A stretch of DNA of 60,495 bases from contig JAFLST010000016.1 of the NCBI GenBank assembly GCA_022510815.1, forward strand, positions 1 to 60,495, in the 5' to 3' direction. Position numbers and translations under genes: made by a program. Of this stretch, positions 15,500 to 24,173 are shown in pieces. The notes under the pieces are model-generated. The model did not search any database and was not told the origin of the DNA. It saw nothing but the letters and a program-made list of their open reading frames with translations. How positions within the stretch are numbered: position 1 is the stretch's first letter; the number at the start of each line of letters is the position of its first letter. Source of the stretch: Christensenellaceae bacterium (GTDB lineage: Bacteria > Bacillota > Clostridia > Christensenellales > Aristaeellaceae).

Positions 15500-15614
15500 G
15501 CGAAGGGATACGGCGATCTGCGTCGCGTTTTTCCAAGACGCGCGGGGCATCCTGCGGTATGCTGAATCCGCCGTTCCCTGCGGACGCAAAGCCGAACGAT
15601 GGAGGAGGATGACC

Positions 15615-16538
15615 ATGAAAAAGATATCCCTTGACGAATTCCTGCGGCTGAGAAAGCTGGTTCACCGCTGCGCCCGGCCCCTCGACTACGCCCGATGGAA
15701 GCTCCTCTTTGAGGACGGAAGCCGCGACGACTTCCTCTCCGTGCTCTCCAGCTATCAGAACGAGGACGGCGGCTTCGGCTACAACCTCGAGTGCAACAAC
15801 TGGAACCCGAACTCCGCGCCCTACACCGTCTGCATCGCGCTGGATCATCTGGACGCGGCGGGCGAGGGCGAAAGCGCCGTCAGGGACAGGATCGTCGCGG
15901 GCATCCTCAAGTACCTCGGCTCCGGAGCCTGTCTGCTGGACGGCGGCTGGGTCGGCATGCAGGGCATCCCCAGCAACAACGACTTCGCACACATGCCGTG
16001 GTTCCACTTCGACGCCTCGAAGGAGCCCTATGCCGATATCGGCGTCACCAAGCGCCTCGCGGACTTCATCCTGCGGCACGCGGACAGGGACAGCGAGCTC
16101 TATCGCCTTGCCGAGGGGCTGAAGGCGCGTTATCAGGGCTGCGGGCAGGTGCTTCTCCACGGCTACCCCGATTACGACCCGGCGGCGCTGAACATTCAGG
16201 CCTACGACCCCGCGACCTATCCGGCGTGGCTGCCGCTGCCCGTGTACTACATCGGCTCGCCGGACAGCAGCGATTACCCCGCCTGCCAGCGCACGGTGGA
16301 GATGAATCTGGACACGATCGCCGACAGGCTGCTCGGCACGCGCGAGTTTACGCTCCCTTCCGCCGAGGAAATGGACGCCTACGAAAAGAGCAACCCCCAT
16401 CCGGATGGCAAGCGCTGGTGCGTGCCCGAGCAGACGATCGGCAACTATTACTGGGGCAGCCATTCGATTGTGACGGACCTGGATATCCTGCAAAAGTTCG
16501 GCCGGCTGAACTTTGAGCTGCCGGTTCGCATCCCCTGA
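15615..16538 (+). CDS. Alpha/alpha-toroid (squalene cyclase/prenyltransferase-like) protein
   Basis: The 307-residue protein contains SSYQNEDGGFGYNLE, a QNEDGGFG motif like the QW/PFTB repeats of terpene cyclases and protein prenyltransferases. Its helices are arranged as an incomplete toroid. It lacks the DxDD cyclase acid motif, so I do not call an enzyme. Members in Clostridia are annotated only as hypothetical. Start at 15615 is chosen because GGAGGAGG lies 6 nt upstream. It is followed closely by a methyltransferase. Confidence 0.6.
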   Translation: MKKISLDEFLRLRKLVHRCARPLDYARWKLLFEDGSRDDFLSVLSSYQNEDGGFGYNLECNNWNPNSAPYTVCIALDHLDAAGEGESAVRDRIVAGILKYLGSGACLLDGGWVGMQGIPSNNDFAHMPWFHFDASKEPYADIGVTKRLADFILRHADRDSELYRLAEGLKARYQGCGQVLLHGYPDYDPAALNIQAYDPATYPAWLPLPVYYIGSPDSSDYPACQRTVEMNLDTIADRLLGTREFTLPSAEEMDAYEKSNPHPDGKRWCVPEQTIGNYYWGSHSIVTDLDILQKFGRLNFELPVRIP

Positions 16539-16570
16539 ACACGCACTGCCCAGATGAAGGAGGAACCAGC

Positions 16571-17368
16571 ATGTCTGCCCTGCAGGGACTGGAATGGACC
16601 TTTGACACAGTCGCCCCGACCTATGAAAAGTTTCGCCCCGGCTATCCTGCCGGGGTTTACCAGACGATCCTTGATTACGTCGCCCTCGGGCCGTCTTCTC
16701 ACGCGGTGGAGGTCGGCATCGGCGGCGGGCAGGCCACGCTGCCCTTTCTGCAAACAGGCTGCGCGCTGACCGCCGTGGAGGTTGGCGTTCAGTTCTCCGA
16801 GCGGTGCCGGGAGAAGTTCCGGGACTACCCCCGCTTCTCCGTGATCACGGACAAGTTTGAGAACGTGGCCTTCCCGGACGCCGCCCATGATCTGGTCTAC
16901 TCCGCGTCGGCGTTCCACTGGGTGCCGGAGAGCGTCGGCTACGCCAAGGTGTTTGCCATGCTGAAAAGCGGCGGGGCCTTCGCGCGCTTCGCCAATCATC
17001 CCTATCGGGACAAGGGCAATCCGCCCCTGTCGGAAGCGATCAATCAGGTCTACGCCGACTACTACTACAAGTATTATGACAAAGCGCCGGAGAACCCCGT
17101 CGAATACAGCGAGGAGCAGGCTTCGCAGCGGGCCGGTATCGCGGAGAAATACGGCTTTGCGGATATCAAATATGCCCTGTTCCACAGGACGCGAACCTTC
17201 ACGGCCCATGAATACAGGACATTGATTGGCACCTATTCCGACCACATCGCGATCGAGGAAGGGTTCAGAAACGAATTCTTCTCGAAGATCGAGGAGGTCA
17301 TCAACGCTCACGGCGGCTCGATCACCATCTACGATACCATTGATCTGCAGCTCGCCAGAAAGCCGTGA
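16571..17368 (+). CDS. Class I SAM-dependent methyltransferase
   Basis: The 265-residue protein has the Methyltransf_11 fold: the N-terminal FDTVAPTYEKFRPGYP typical of UbiE-like enzymes, motif I VEVGIGGGQAT, an acidic post-I loop TAVEVG, and DLVYSASAFHWV (motif IV). Substrate unknown. AAGGAGG precedes the start. Its stop is one base from the convergent NAGPA gene, with no visible terminator between. Confidence 0.85.
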   Translation: MSALQGLEWTFDTVAPTYEKFRPGYPAGVYQTILDYVALGPSSHAVEVGIGGGQATLPFLQTGCALTAVEVGVQFSERCREKFRDYPRFSVITDKFENVAFPDAAHDLVYSASAFHWVPESVGYAKVFAMLKSGGAFARFANHPYRDKGNPPLSEAINQVYADYYYKYYDKAPENPVEYSEEQASQRAGIAEKYGFADIKYALFHRTRTFTAHEYRTLIGTYSDHIAIEEGFRNEFFSKIEEVINAHGGSITIYDTIDLQLARKP

Positions 17369-17369
17369 T

Positions 17370-18323
17370 TCACTCGCTCCACGACTCCATGGGGATCAGC
17401 GTGGCGAACCAGATGCAGTCGCCGACCTCCCGGTGCTTGCCGGTGGAGAGGGAGTTGATCTTGCGGTTGTTGAGGGACACGGTGGACGAGGAGCCGCCGT
17501 CGAGGTTGTAGGCGTTTTCCATGCCCATGTCCTTGCACATCTGGGCCATCTCCAGCAGGTCGAAGCCGACGCTGCCCTTGTTCTCGGGGCCCTCGGTGGC
17601 GAGGATCAGGTATTCCAGATGGCCGATCTGCCCGATGGCGATGCGCTGGGTGTCCTTGCCCTTGCCGTTGTCCACATGGACGGTATCCAGATCGGACAGC
17701 ACCTCGCCGTTGATCACCAGCCCCGGCCCGAAGCAGAAGGTATGCAGCACGGTGCCGCCCGCGTCGATGTACGCGTCCCACGCCTCCTTGGTGGTGTGGT
17801 CGAGGATGTGAAGGTCCCCCTGCTCGTCGACGATCAGCGTGTCCCGACCCTTGTTGGGCGCGAAGCGCAGGCGCTTGCCGTTGCGGTAGACGATGCCCTG
17901 ATCGTGGTAGATGAAGTAGTCGCCGTTGATGCCCATGACGGCGTTCACGCGCTTGGTCATGGTCGCCACGAGCCTCGCCTGCTGGGAGGGATAGCGCGAC
18001 GCCAACTCGGTGCGGAACTGGCTCACGTCCGTCAGCTTCACATACACCGCCATGACGGTGGTGTCGTTGCGGCGGAAGGTCTCGACCCGCACGTCGATGG
18101 AGTCGTCATGATAGCCGCCGTCGTCGGGCAGGTAGCCGTCGGGATTGGGCTTGTTGGGCGCGGCGGTCAGGTCCCACGGGATCGGTTCCCACGGCATCTC
18201 CGTCGGCGCGGCGAAAATCTCGTCGGACAGGCCTTCGATCACTTCCTCCTCGCCAAGATCCAGCGCCCGGGCCACGGGCAGCAGCATCAGCAGCGCCAGC
18301 AGAATCATCAGCGTTCGTTTCAT
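17370..18323 (-). CDS. Secreted phosphodiester glycosidase (NAGPA domain)
   Basis: The 317-residue protein begins with a signal peptide (MKRTLMILLALLMLLPVARA). It then carries the NAGPA (DUF2233) domain with GINGDYFIY, GPGLVINGE and the catalytic loop NLDGGSSSTV. Family members cleave GlcNAc-1-phosphate from phosphodiesters; in bacteria they are thought to act on cell-wall or exopolysaccharide phosphodiesters outside the membrane. It stands alone on the minus strand, convergent with the methyltransferase. Confidence 0.85.
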   Translation of the reverse strand: MKRTLMILLALLMLLPVARALDLGEEEVIEGLSDEIFAAPTEMPWEPIPWDLTAAPNKPNPDGYLPDDGGYHDDSIDVRVETFRRNDTTVMAVYVKLTDVSQFRTELASRYPSQQARLVATMTKRVNAVMGINGDYFIYHDQGIVYRNGKRLRFAPNKGRDTLIVDEQGDLHILDHTTKEAWDAYIDAGGTVLHTFCFGPGLVINGEVLSDLDTVHVDNGKGKDTQRIAIGQIGHLEYLILATEGPENKGSVGFDLLEMAQMCKDMGMENAYNLDGGSSSTVSLNNRKINSLSTGKHREVGDCIWFATLIPMESWSE

Positions 18324-18505
18324 CCTTCATGCCTCCATTTGCGTCTCCGCCTATTAGACGCGCGAGAGACCGCAAACGTTTGACCATTTCGCCGTGAATA
18401 TCAAAAAAACCTGCTGAATGGTCATATGGATGGGGCGGTTTCTGCCGCCTCACACGCGGCGGATGACGGCCTGTCCGCCGAAGGAAGGACGTCCGAAACC
18501 AGCGA

Positions 18506-18541
18506 GGGACATGGCCCCAATCAGCGGCCATGTCCCTTTTT
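18506..18541 (+). terminator. Orphan terminator-like hairpin
   Basis: A perfect 11-bp stem GGGACATGGCC/GGCCATGTCCC with a 9-nt loop is followed by TTTTT on the plus strand. No plus-strand gene precedes it within 1 kb, and on the minus strand no U-tract follows, so it does not serve the minus-strand gene at 18561 well. It may end a small RNA. Confidence 0.5.
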
Positions 18542-18560
18542 CAGTCCGGCAAAGCGGGAT

Positions 18561-19034
18561 TTATCTTTCCGACATGTATCCGGCAATCTCGCCGGAGGTT
18601 AATTTTCGTATCTGCGTGCCCGGATACTCCCTGTATTCCCCGGAAATGAAAACAGGCTTCATAGCTTCACAGGTCTTTCCTTTGTTCTTCTGCAAATAGG
18701 CCTGCAAATCCGCGCCATCCGCGAAAATCTTGTAGGAGCATCTGCCGTTTTCGCTTTTGATCTCATAAATACCGCACGGCTTTTTTGCGCCATATTCGGC
18801 GGTGCGCAGATACAATTTCGCGATCTCCAATGATCGAAAGGGAAAATGCCACCGCTGCAATCCGCGTTTCGGGTCATGCTCAATGCAAATGTATCGTCCG
18901 CATGTGCCGCAAATATACTGCGTATGGTTTTGCAAGCAATCCAACGGATTCAGCAATGGCGTTATTCTGCATTCCTCGGCATAGCATTCCTCGCACATTT
19001 GCCCGCATCTCCTGTCCAAAGCCCGATTGATCAC
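18561..19034 (-). CDS. Cysteine-rich hypothetical protein
   Basis: The 157-residue protein has an N-terminal cysteine cluster (RRCGQMCEECYAEECR), then CGTCGRYICIEHDP, which together could form one or two zinc sites. A basic/aromatic body (GLQRWHFPFRSLEIAKLYLR) follows. I do not recognise a family. Its ATG overlaps the stop of the upstream GNAT gene by 4 nt, so the two are translated together. The start could also be the Met at residue 13. Confidence 0.6.
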   Translation of the reverse strand: MINRALDRRCGQMCEECYAEECRITPLLNPLDCLQNHTQYICGTCGRYICIEHDPKRGLQRWHFPFRSLEIAKLYLRTAEYGAKKPCGIYEIKSENGRCSYKIFADGADLQAYLQKNKGKTCEAMKPVFISGEYREYPGTQIRKLTSGEIAGYMSER

Positions 19035-19573
19035 GGCGTTTCATCCAGCCGCCGTTTCGTCATCGCATAAAAGCGGTACGGCTCCTCGGCGGCGTCGTTC
19101 ACATCCCTGTACATTCTTCTGTCAATCAGGCGGAATCCGGCCTTCTCGATGACCCGCCATGATGAGACATTCTCCTCGCGGATGGTCGCGATGATTTCGC
19201 CGACACCATAATGCCGGAGGAAATACCGCGCGTACGCTTGGACGGCCTCCGACGCGTAGCCCCGGTTTCTGTCATTCGCGCCGATAAAGTAGGTGATTCC
19301 TGCTTTCCCCAGGTCTTCATAATACGAGCAGCCCACCGAACCGATCACCCCTCCGGCGTCTTTTCGCTCGATCGCGTAGGCCAAGTATTCGGCGGCCGGG
19401 TCATCCCTGTCGGTCAGCTTCCGGGATTCGGCGATCCATTCCTCAATCCACTGACGGCACTCCCGGTCAAGGCCGACGTCCTTGAGGCTGCCATCCGAGG
19501 CCATGTCGGCAAAGGCCTTTCCATCGCTTGCTTCCAACGCCCGGATCGTCAGCCGGTCGGTCTCGATGATCAT
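19031..19573 (-). CDS. GNAT N-acetyltransferase, RimJ/RimL type
   Basis: The 180-residue protein starts MIIETDRLTIRALEASD, the usual Acetyltransf_3 opening. The acetyl-CoA loop is NRGYASEAVQAYARYF, followed by NVSSWRVIEKAGFRLIDRRMYRD. Substrate unknown; relatives acetylate ribosomal proteins or antibiotics. It is coupled to the cysteine-rich protein downstream. A TATACT -10 box lies at 19613-19608 on the minus strand without a clear -35. Confidence 0.85.
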   Translation of the reverse strand: MIIETDRLTIRALEASDGKAFADMASDGSLKDVGLDRECRQWIEEWIAESRKLTDRDDPAAEYLAYAIERKDAGGVIGSVGCSYYEDLGKAGITYFIGANDRNRGYASEAVQAYARYFLRHYGVGEIIATIREENVSSWRVIEKAGFRLIDRRMYRDVNDAAEEPYRFYAMTKRRLDETP

Positions 19574-19660
19574 CGTCTCGCCTCACCGTCCATGATCGTT
19601 CCGAAACAGTATAGCACATGCCCGCTGAAAAAGCCATAAGCCGGCGGGCATTCCCCGGCA

Positions 19661-19700
19661 GGAAAGAAGGACGGCATGACCAGCCCGGTCGCGCCGTCCT
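19661..19700 (-). terminator. Terminator of the AraC/phosphotransferase gene
   Basis: On the minus strand AGGACGGC/GCCGTCCT (8 bp) encloses a small internal loop and GACC/GGTC, then TTCTTTCC follows. It lies 28 bp after the stop. Confidence 0.65.
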
Positions 19701-19727
19701 CTGCTTATGTCGTTTGCCGCCGGGTCT

Positions 19728-21020
19728 TCACAGCGCGATGGCCGCGATCTCCTCCCGCCGCGCCGCGATGAACCGGAGCATATCCCGATTGCGGCGGGCC
19801 AGCTCCCGGTCGATCTCGTGCTCGCCGAAGTATGCCACGCTGATCATCTGGATGGCGCAGAGCATGTCGGGCAGGGCCTGCCTTTCGGCTTCGGTGAGCG
19901 GCGACGCGCCGTCATAGCCCCGGACGAGCTCCTCCAGCACCGTCAGCCACGCCGGGCAGAGGGCCTCCTCCGTCGTCTCGGAGAGGATGCCCGTCGCCGC
20001 GTAGCACAGGTCAAAGAGGCGAACCTCATCCTCCAGCATGTCGAACTGCCGGAAGCCCGTCACCTCCCCCTCCGCCATCAGCACATAGCTTGGGCAGGGG
20101 TTGCGGTGGATGAGCTGCCGCGGCAGCTGCGGATACAGGGCCTCGAAGCGCTCCCGCCACCCCGCGAAGAACGCCTCGCCCAGCCCCAGCGACCACTGCT
20201 CGTCCTGCAGGCGCACCGCCGGGAGCGCCCATTCCAGCAGGCTCCCCAGCAGATCGCCCCGGTCGTGGGGCACCTCCGCCGCCACATCCCGCAGCGCGTC
20301 GTGCAGCCGCGCGATGCCCTCCCCTACGGCCCGGGCGGGGCTGTGTTCGCCGTAGCAGGCCGTGGGCTTGAGCGGGCTTCCCGGCATGACGCGGCTGAGC
20401 ACGAACACCCCGTCCGCCTCCGCGAAGTCCTCTCCGTCCGCCGTCGGGACGGGCACCTCCGCCTTGAAGCCGTGGGCAGCCAGCGCCGTGGTCACCTGCA
20501 GATTCTTGAGCAGCCGCACCCGATCGCCCGTGCGCAGGACGCAGCTTCCGTCCACCGCCCACTCGGTCTCGTCGGGCCTGCCGTCGTACATGACGGGCAC
20601 CTCGCCGATCTCCGCCTTCTCCATGCCCCAGCGTCCCAGCACCTGTTTGAGTTCCCTTTTCGTGTAATGCTTCATGACAGCCTCCGTTTTCGTCGTCACA
20701 GCGCCCCCGTAGAGGCGCAGATACTTTCTCGGAGAGCAGCCGTAGAGCCTGACGAAGGCCCGATAGAACCCGGAGTAGGTCTCAAAGCCGTAGCTCAGCA
20801 CCGTGTCGATGGCCCGGCTCCCCGCCGCGATCTCGCCCAGCGCCCGGTCGAGCCGCCGCCTGAGCATGTACTGCGCCACCGGCTGGCCCGTCTCCCGGGC
20901 GAACAGGCGGCTGAAATGCCACGGGGAATACCCCGCCTGCGCCGCCAGATCCGCCGGCGATATCTCGGCCTTGAGATGCTCCTCCAGATAGTCGAGGCTC
21001 CGTTGAATGTGCTCGTCCAT
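19728..21020 (-). CDS. AraC regulator fused to a degenerate phosphotransferase-like domain
   Basis: The 430-residue protein has two parts. Residues 1-105 are a two-HTH AraC DNA-binding domain (DLAAQAGYSPWHFSRLFARETG and GFETYSGFYRAF). Residues 115-430 resemble the aminoglycoside/choline phosphotransferase (APH) fold, but the catalytic loop reads LIHRNPCPSYVL (residues 303-314). The HxDxxxxN catalytic Asp is Asn307 and the Mg-binding Asn is Tyr312. It is therefore likely a pseudokinase that senses a small ligand. The DNA-binding domain is at the N-terminus, unlike most AraC proteins. It is monocistronic. Confidence 0.78.
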   Translation of the reverse strand: MDEHIQRSLDYLEEHLKAEISPADLAAQAGYSPWHFSRLFARETGQPVAQYMLRRRLDRALGEIAAGSRAIDTVLSYGFETYSGFYRAFVRLYGCSPRKYLRLYGGAVTTKTEAVMKHYTKRELKQVLGRWGMEKAEIGEVPVMYDGRPDETEWAVDGSCVLRTGDRVRLLKNLQVTTALAAHGFKAEVPVPTADGEDFAEADGVFVLSRVMPGSPLKPTACYGEHSPARAVGEGIARLHDALRDVAAEVPHDRGDLLGSLLEWALPAVRLQDEQWSLGLGEAFFAGWRERFEALYPQLPRQLIHRNPCPSYVLMAEGEVTGFRQFDMLEDEVRLFDLCYAATGILSETTEEALCPAWLTVLEELVRGYDGASPLTEAERQALPDMLCAIQMISVAYFGEHEIDRELARRNRDMLRFIAARREEIAAIAL

Positions 21021-21087
21021 GCGCTCTCCTCCCGTACGGTGGCTTCATCATACACCATGGGGCAGCAAAATACATTTCCCGCTGTGC

Positions 21088-21122
21088 GAAAAAAGACCCG
21101 GCATTCTTCCATGCCGGGTCTT
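21088..21122 (-). terminator. Terminator of the secreted-protein gene
   Basis: A 12-bp perfect stem (AAGACCCGGCAT with ATGCCGGGTCTT, 6-nt loop) is followed on the minus strand by a T-rich tract (21094-21088). Confidence 0.82.
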
Positions 21123-21147
21123 CCTGTTCATCTGTCAGCGCGCCAAA

Positions 21148-21939
21148 TTACTCGGCAGCGGGGCGCACGCCCAGCAGGATGCTCTCTTCGGTCTGCAGCA
21201 GGCAGAACTCATAGCCGTCCTGCGCGTACAGGCCCAGCACCTCGCCGTCCACACCAGCGCCAAAGAACTCGTTCAGGTCCTCGGCGGTCAGCTCGACGCC
21301 CTCGGTGCCGCTGGTCAGGATCGCCAGAAGCAGCTCGGAAATCTGCTCCTCGGTCAGATCGGGCAGCAGGGTGCCCAGCAGAACCTTGGCGTTCTTCACG
21401 AAGTCGGCAAAGGCCTCGCTGGCGTTCAGCGCGTCCACGTCGGTCAGGGACGCGAGCCAGCCCTTGAAGCCCTCAAGAACCTCAGCGGTGTAGGTGCTGC
21501 ACAGCACGATGCCGCCGTCCTCGCCGTGGTGATAGGTCAGCACGCTGCCGGCATAGCCAGCCTCCTCCTTGGGCGTATCCATCACGATATCGGTGCGGGT
21601 CTCGGTCTCGGTCACAGCGCCCTCGGGGAGCTCGCCGCCGACCTTGTCAGTGACCTGTTGCACGAAATCCTCAGGGGTGATGCCCAGAGAGGGAGCCTCG
21701 GTGGCCTCGGGTTCAGGCGTGGCGGTCGCATAGCTGGTGCTGCCAGAAGTCGAGGGCTTCTTGGTGGGAGCGGGGGTCGCCGTGGGCTCCTCGGTGGGCT
21801 GCTCGGTGGGCTGCTCGATATCCGTGCCGGTCGCGGGAATGTCGGTGTCAGTAGCGGCAGCCAGCGCAGAAGCGGCAGCCATCATGCCGACCATCAGCAG
21901 CGCCATCAGCAGCGCCATCAGACGGGTCATTTTCTTCAT
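21148..21939 (-). CDS. Secreted protein with Pro/Thr-rich linker
   Basis: The 263-residue protein starts MKKMTRLMALLMALLMVGMM, a clear signal peptide without a lipobox. A low-complexity linker (EQPTEQPTEEPTATPAPTKKPS) follows, then a folded domain of about 180 residues rich in acidic residues. I do not recognise the domain. I chose the ATG at 21939 because AAGGAGG lies just upstream; a Met 30 bases earlier has none. It stands alone with its own terminator. Confidence 0.7.
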   Translation of the reverse strand: MKKMTRLMALLMALLMVGMMAAASALAAATDTDIPATGTDIEQPTEQPTEEPTATPAPTKKPSTSGSTSYATATPEPEATEAPSLGITPEDFVQQVTDKVGGELPEGAVTETETRTDIVMDTPKEEAGYAGSVLTYHHGEDGGIVLCSTYTAEVLEGFKGWLASLTDVDALNASEAFADFVKNAKVLLGTLLPDLTEEQISELLLAILTSGTEGVELTAEDLNEFFGAGVDGEVLGLYAQDGYEFCLLQTEESILLGVRPAAE

Positions 21940-22122
21940 TTTAATGTTCCTCCTTATGATTGGTTTCAAAAACCTCTGCCATTATACTTGAAAAGCGGTG
22001 GAAAAATCAAGCGGGAATGGATGCTATTTATTAATGTTAACATTGTTTTTTTCATGTTTGTATCATCGTTCTCTTTTTCAACCATTCGAGACAAAGACGT
22101 TGGCTTCGCCGGATTGCGCCTG

Positions 22123-23040
22123 TCACCGCAGCGCCGCGAACCAGCTCCGGCAGGCTTCGGCATCCTGCGCGATCTGCTCCCGCAGGCTGTCCACGCCGTC
22201 GAAGGTACGCTCCGGCCGCTGGAATTTGAGGAAGATCAGCCGCACCCGCTCGCCGTAGAGCGACAGCCGCGTATCGAGCGCGTAGGCCTCCACGGTGACG
22301 TTCCCCTCAGGCAGCGTCGGGTGACGGCCCACATTGACCACCGCCGGATAAATCGCGCCCTTCGCCTCCAGCCAGCAGGCGTACACCCCGTAGGCCGGCA
22401 GCGCCTTGCCCCGGGCGATGGTCACGTTTGCCGTGGGGAAGCCCATGGAGCGTCCGATGTGCTTGCCGTCCGCCACGAGCCCCGTGAGGGTGTAGGCGTG
22501 CCCCATCAGCCGCGCCGCCAGCACCAGCTCGCCCGCCTGCAGCGCCCGCCGCGCCCGGGAGGAGCTCACCGCCTCGCCGTCGAGGGTCACCTCCGGGACG
22601 ATCACCGTCTCGAAGCCGTGGGCCCGTCCATAAGCCCGCAGCGCCTCGCCCGTGCCGCGGCCCTCCCGGCCGAAGGTGAAGTTGAACCCGCAGACCACCG
22701 CCAGCGGCTGATAGACCCGCAGCAGCTCCTCCATGTAGTCCTCGGCTGACTGCTCCGCCCGCGCCGCCGTGAAGGAGGTCACGCAGAGCAGGTCGACCCC
22801 GAAACCCGCCATCAGCGCGGCCTTTTCCGGCAGCGTGGTCAGCAGCGGCGGAACCTGCCCCGGCCTGATCACCCGCAGCGGATGCGGCTCGAAGGTGCAC
22901 ACCGCCAGCGGGCAGTGCAGCGTCGCTGCCAGCTCACCGCCCTGCATCAGCAGCGCCTGATGCCCCAGATGCACGCCGTCAAAGGTGCCCAGCACCAGCA
23001 CGCAGGGGGCCGTCCGGGTCGGATCGCGTAAGATTCGCAT
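22123..23040 (-). CDS. ribF: Bifunctional riboflavin kinase/FAD synthetase
   Basis: The 305-residue enzyme phosphorylates riboflavin to FMN and adenylates it to FAD. The N-terminal FAD synthetase half has GTFDGVHLGH and CGFNFTFGREGRG, with SSSRAR matching the family ISSTRIR-like motif. The C-terminal flavokinase half has GRSMGFPTANV and VNVGRHPT. GGAG lies 7 nt before the ATG at 23040; an adjacent ATG at 23043 is possible. It is the last gene of the nus operon direction, separated from truB by 236 bp. Confidence 0.94.
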   Translation of the reverse strand: MRILRDPTRTAPCVLVLGTFDGVHLGHQALLMQGGELAATLHCPLAVCTFEPHPLRVIRPGQVPPLLTTLPEKAALMAGFGVDLLCVTSFTAARAEQSAEDYMEELLRVYQPLAVVCGFNFTFGREGRGTGEALRAYGRAHGFETVIVPEVTLDGEAVSSSRARRALQAGELVLAARLMGHAYTLTGLVADGKHIGRSMGFPTANVTIARGKALPAYGVYACWLEAKGAIYPAVVNVGRHPTLPEGNVTVEAYALDTRLSLYGERVRLIFLKFQRPERTFDGVDSLREQIAQDAEACRSWFAALR

Positions 23041-23276
23041 CATATCACTCCAGCGTATCGGCAAAGGCAGGCCCTTGCCGAGAATGGCAGGCCATGTCGG
23101 TCCGACACCAGACCGTCATGCCTGTAAGGTGGCTGTCTCTTTAGCAGCCATCACCGCAAGCGATGACGAGGTCACCGTCCCGCGTCCTCCCTGCAAACGG
23201 CTCGAAAACTGACGCGCACGTCGTCAGTTCTCGATGGAAAGCCGAAGGGCCCGCCGATGATCGGTCGATCACTCCG
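23041..23276 (-). other. truB-ribF spacer with palindrome
   Basis: This 236-bp gap holds no gene. It contains a near-perfect hairpin read on the minus strand (GAGAACTGACG and CGTCAGTTTTCGAG arms, around 23200-23235) with a short TTTTC at its 3' side. That may be a weak terminator after truB. A second small hairpin is GGCTG/CAGCC around 23130-23150. rpsO, often found here, is absent. Confidence 0.4.
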
Positions 23277-24173
23277 TTATGTCTCCGGCGGCATCTGCGC
23301 GCGCCAGAGGAGCTGCTCCCCTTCCCGCGCCCCGATGCCCCAGAACTCGCCCTTCATGTAGATCCGCACAGGCTGTCCTTCGGGCAGCGCCGCCGCGCCC
23401 TTCAGCCGGTCCGCCGGGAGCTTCGCGCCCCCCGCCACCAGCCTTGACAGCGAGCTTGGCGCCTCCAGCCGGGGCAGATGACCCAGCGGCGCGTCCAGAG
23501 CCAGCAGCCGCGCCCCTAACTCCCCGGCCTCCGCAAAGGCCGCTGCCTCCTCGAGGGTCATGGCCGTCGAGAGGTCGAAGGCCCCGGACTGGCTCCGCAG
23601 CAGGAAGCGCATGTGCGCCGGGCAGCCCACCAGCTCGCCCATGTCGTGGCAGATCGAGCGGATGTAGGTGCCACGCCCGCAGCGGACAGTCATCAGCACG
23701 CCGTGATCCGGCTGCTCCCCGTGCAGCGTGATGCTCTCCACATGCACCTGCCGCAGCGGCGCTTCCACCTCCTGCCCCTTGCGCGCCAGCTCGTAGAGGG
23801 GCTTGCCGTCCCGCTTGATGGCGCTGTAGGCGCTGGGCCGCTGCCAGATATCCCCGGTCAGCTTCGCCGCCGCTTCCTCCACCTGCGCCATGGTCGGATA
23901 GGCCGTCCCGGTGGCGATCACCTGCCCGGTGGCGTCCTGCGTGTCCGTCGCCGCGCCGAAGGCCACCTCCGCGACGTAGGTCTTTTCCTTGTCCACCAGA
24001 TAATCAAAAAGCCGCGCGGCCCTGCCGATCATGATGGGCAGCACCCCGGCGGCTTCCGGGTCGAGGGTTCCGGCATGGCCCACGCGCTTCTCCCCGGTCA
24101 GGCGGCGCGTCACAGCCACCACCGCGGCGGACGTCATGCCCGGGGGCTTGAGGATGTTCAAAAAGCCGTTCAT
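23277..24173 (-). CDS. truB: tRNA pseudouridine(55) synthase
   Basis: The 298-residue enzyme makes pseudouridine 55 in the T-loop of tRNAs. It has KPPGMTSAAVV, the catalytic motif GHAGTLDPEAAGVL with the Asp nucleophile, YSAIKRDGKPLYELAR and RCGRGTYIRSICHDMGE. A C-terminal PUA-like tail (GQPVRIYMKGEFWGIG) is present. Its start overlaps the nrnA stop by 4 nt. Confidence 0.95.
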   Translation of the reverse strand: MNGFLNILKPPGMTSAAVVAVTRRLTGEKRVGHAGTLDPEAAGVLPIMIGRAARLFDYLVDKEKTYVAEVAFGAATDTQDATGQVIATGTAYPTMAQVEEAAAKLTGDIWQRPSAYSAIKRDGKPLYELARKGQEVEAPLRQVHVESITLHGEQPDHGVLMTVRCGRGTYIRSICHDMGELVGCPAHMRFLLRSQSGAFDLSTAMTLEEAAAFAEAGELGARLLALDAPLGHLPRLEAPSSLSRLVAGGAKLPADRLKGAAALPEGQPVRIYMKGEFWGIGAREGEQLLWRAQMPPET

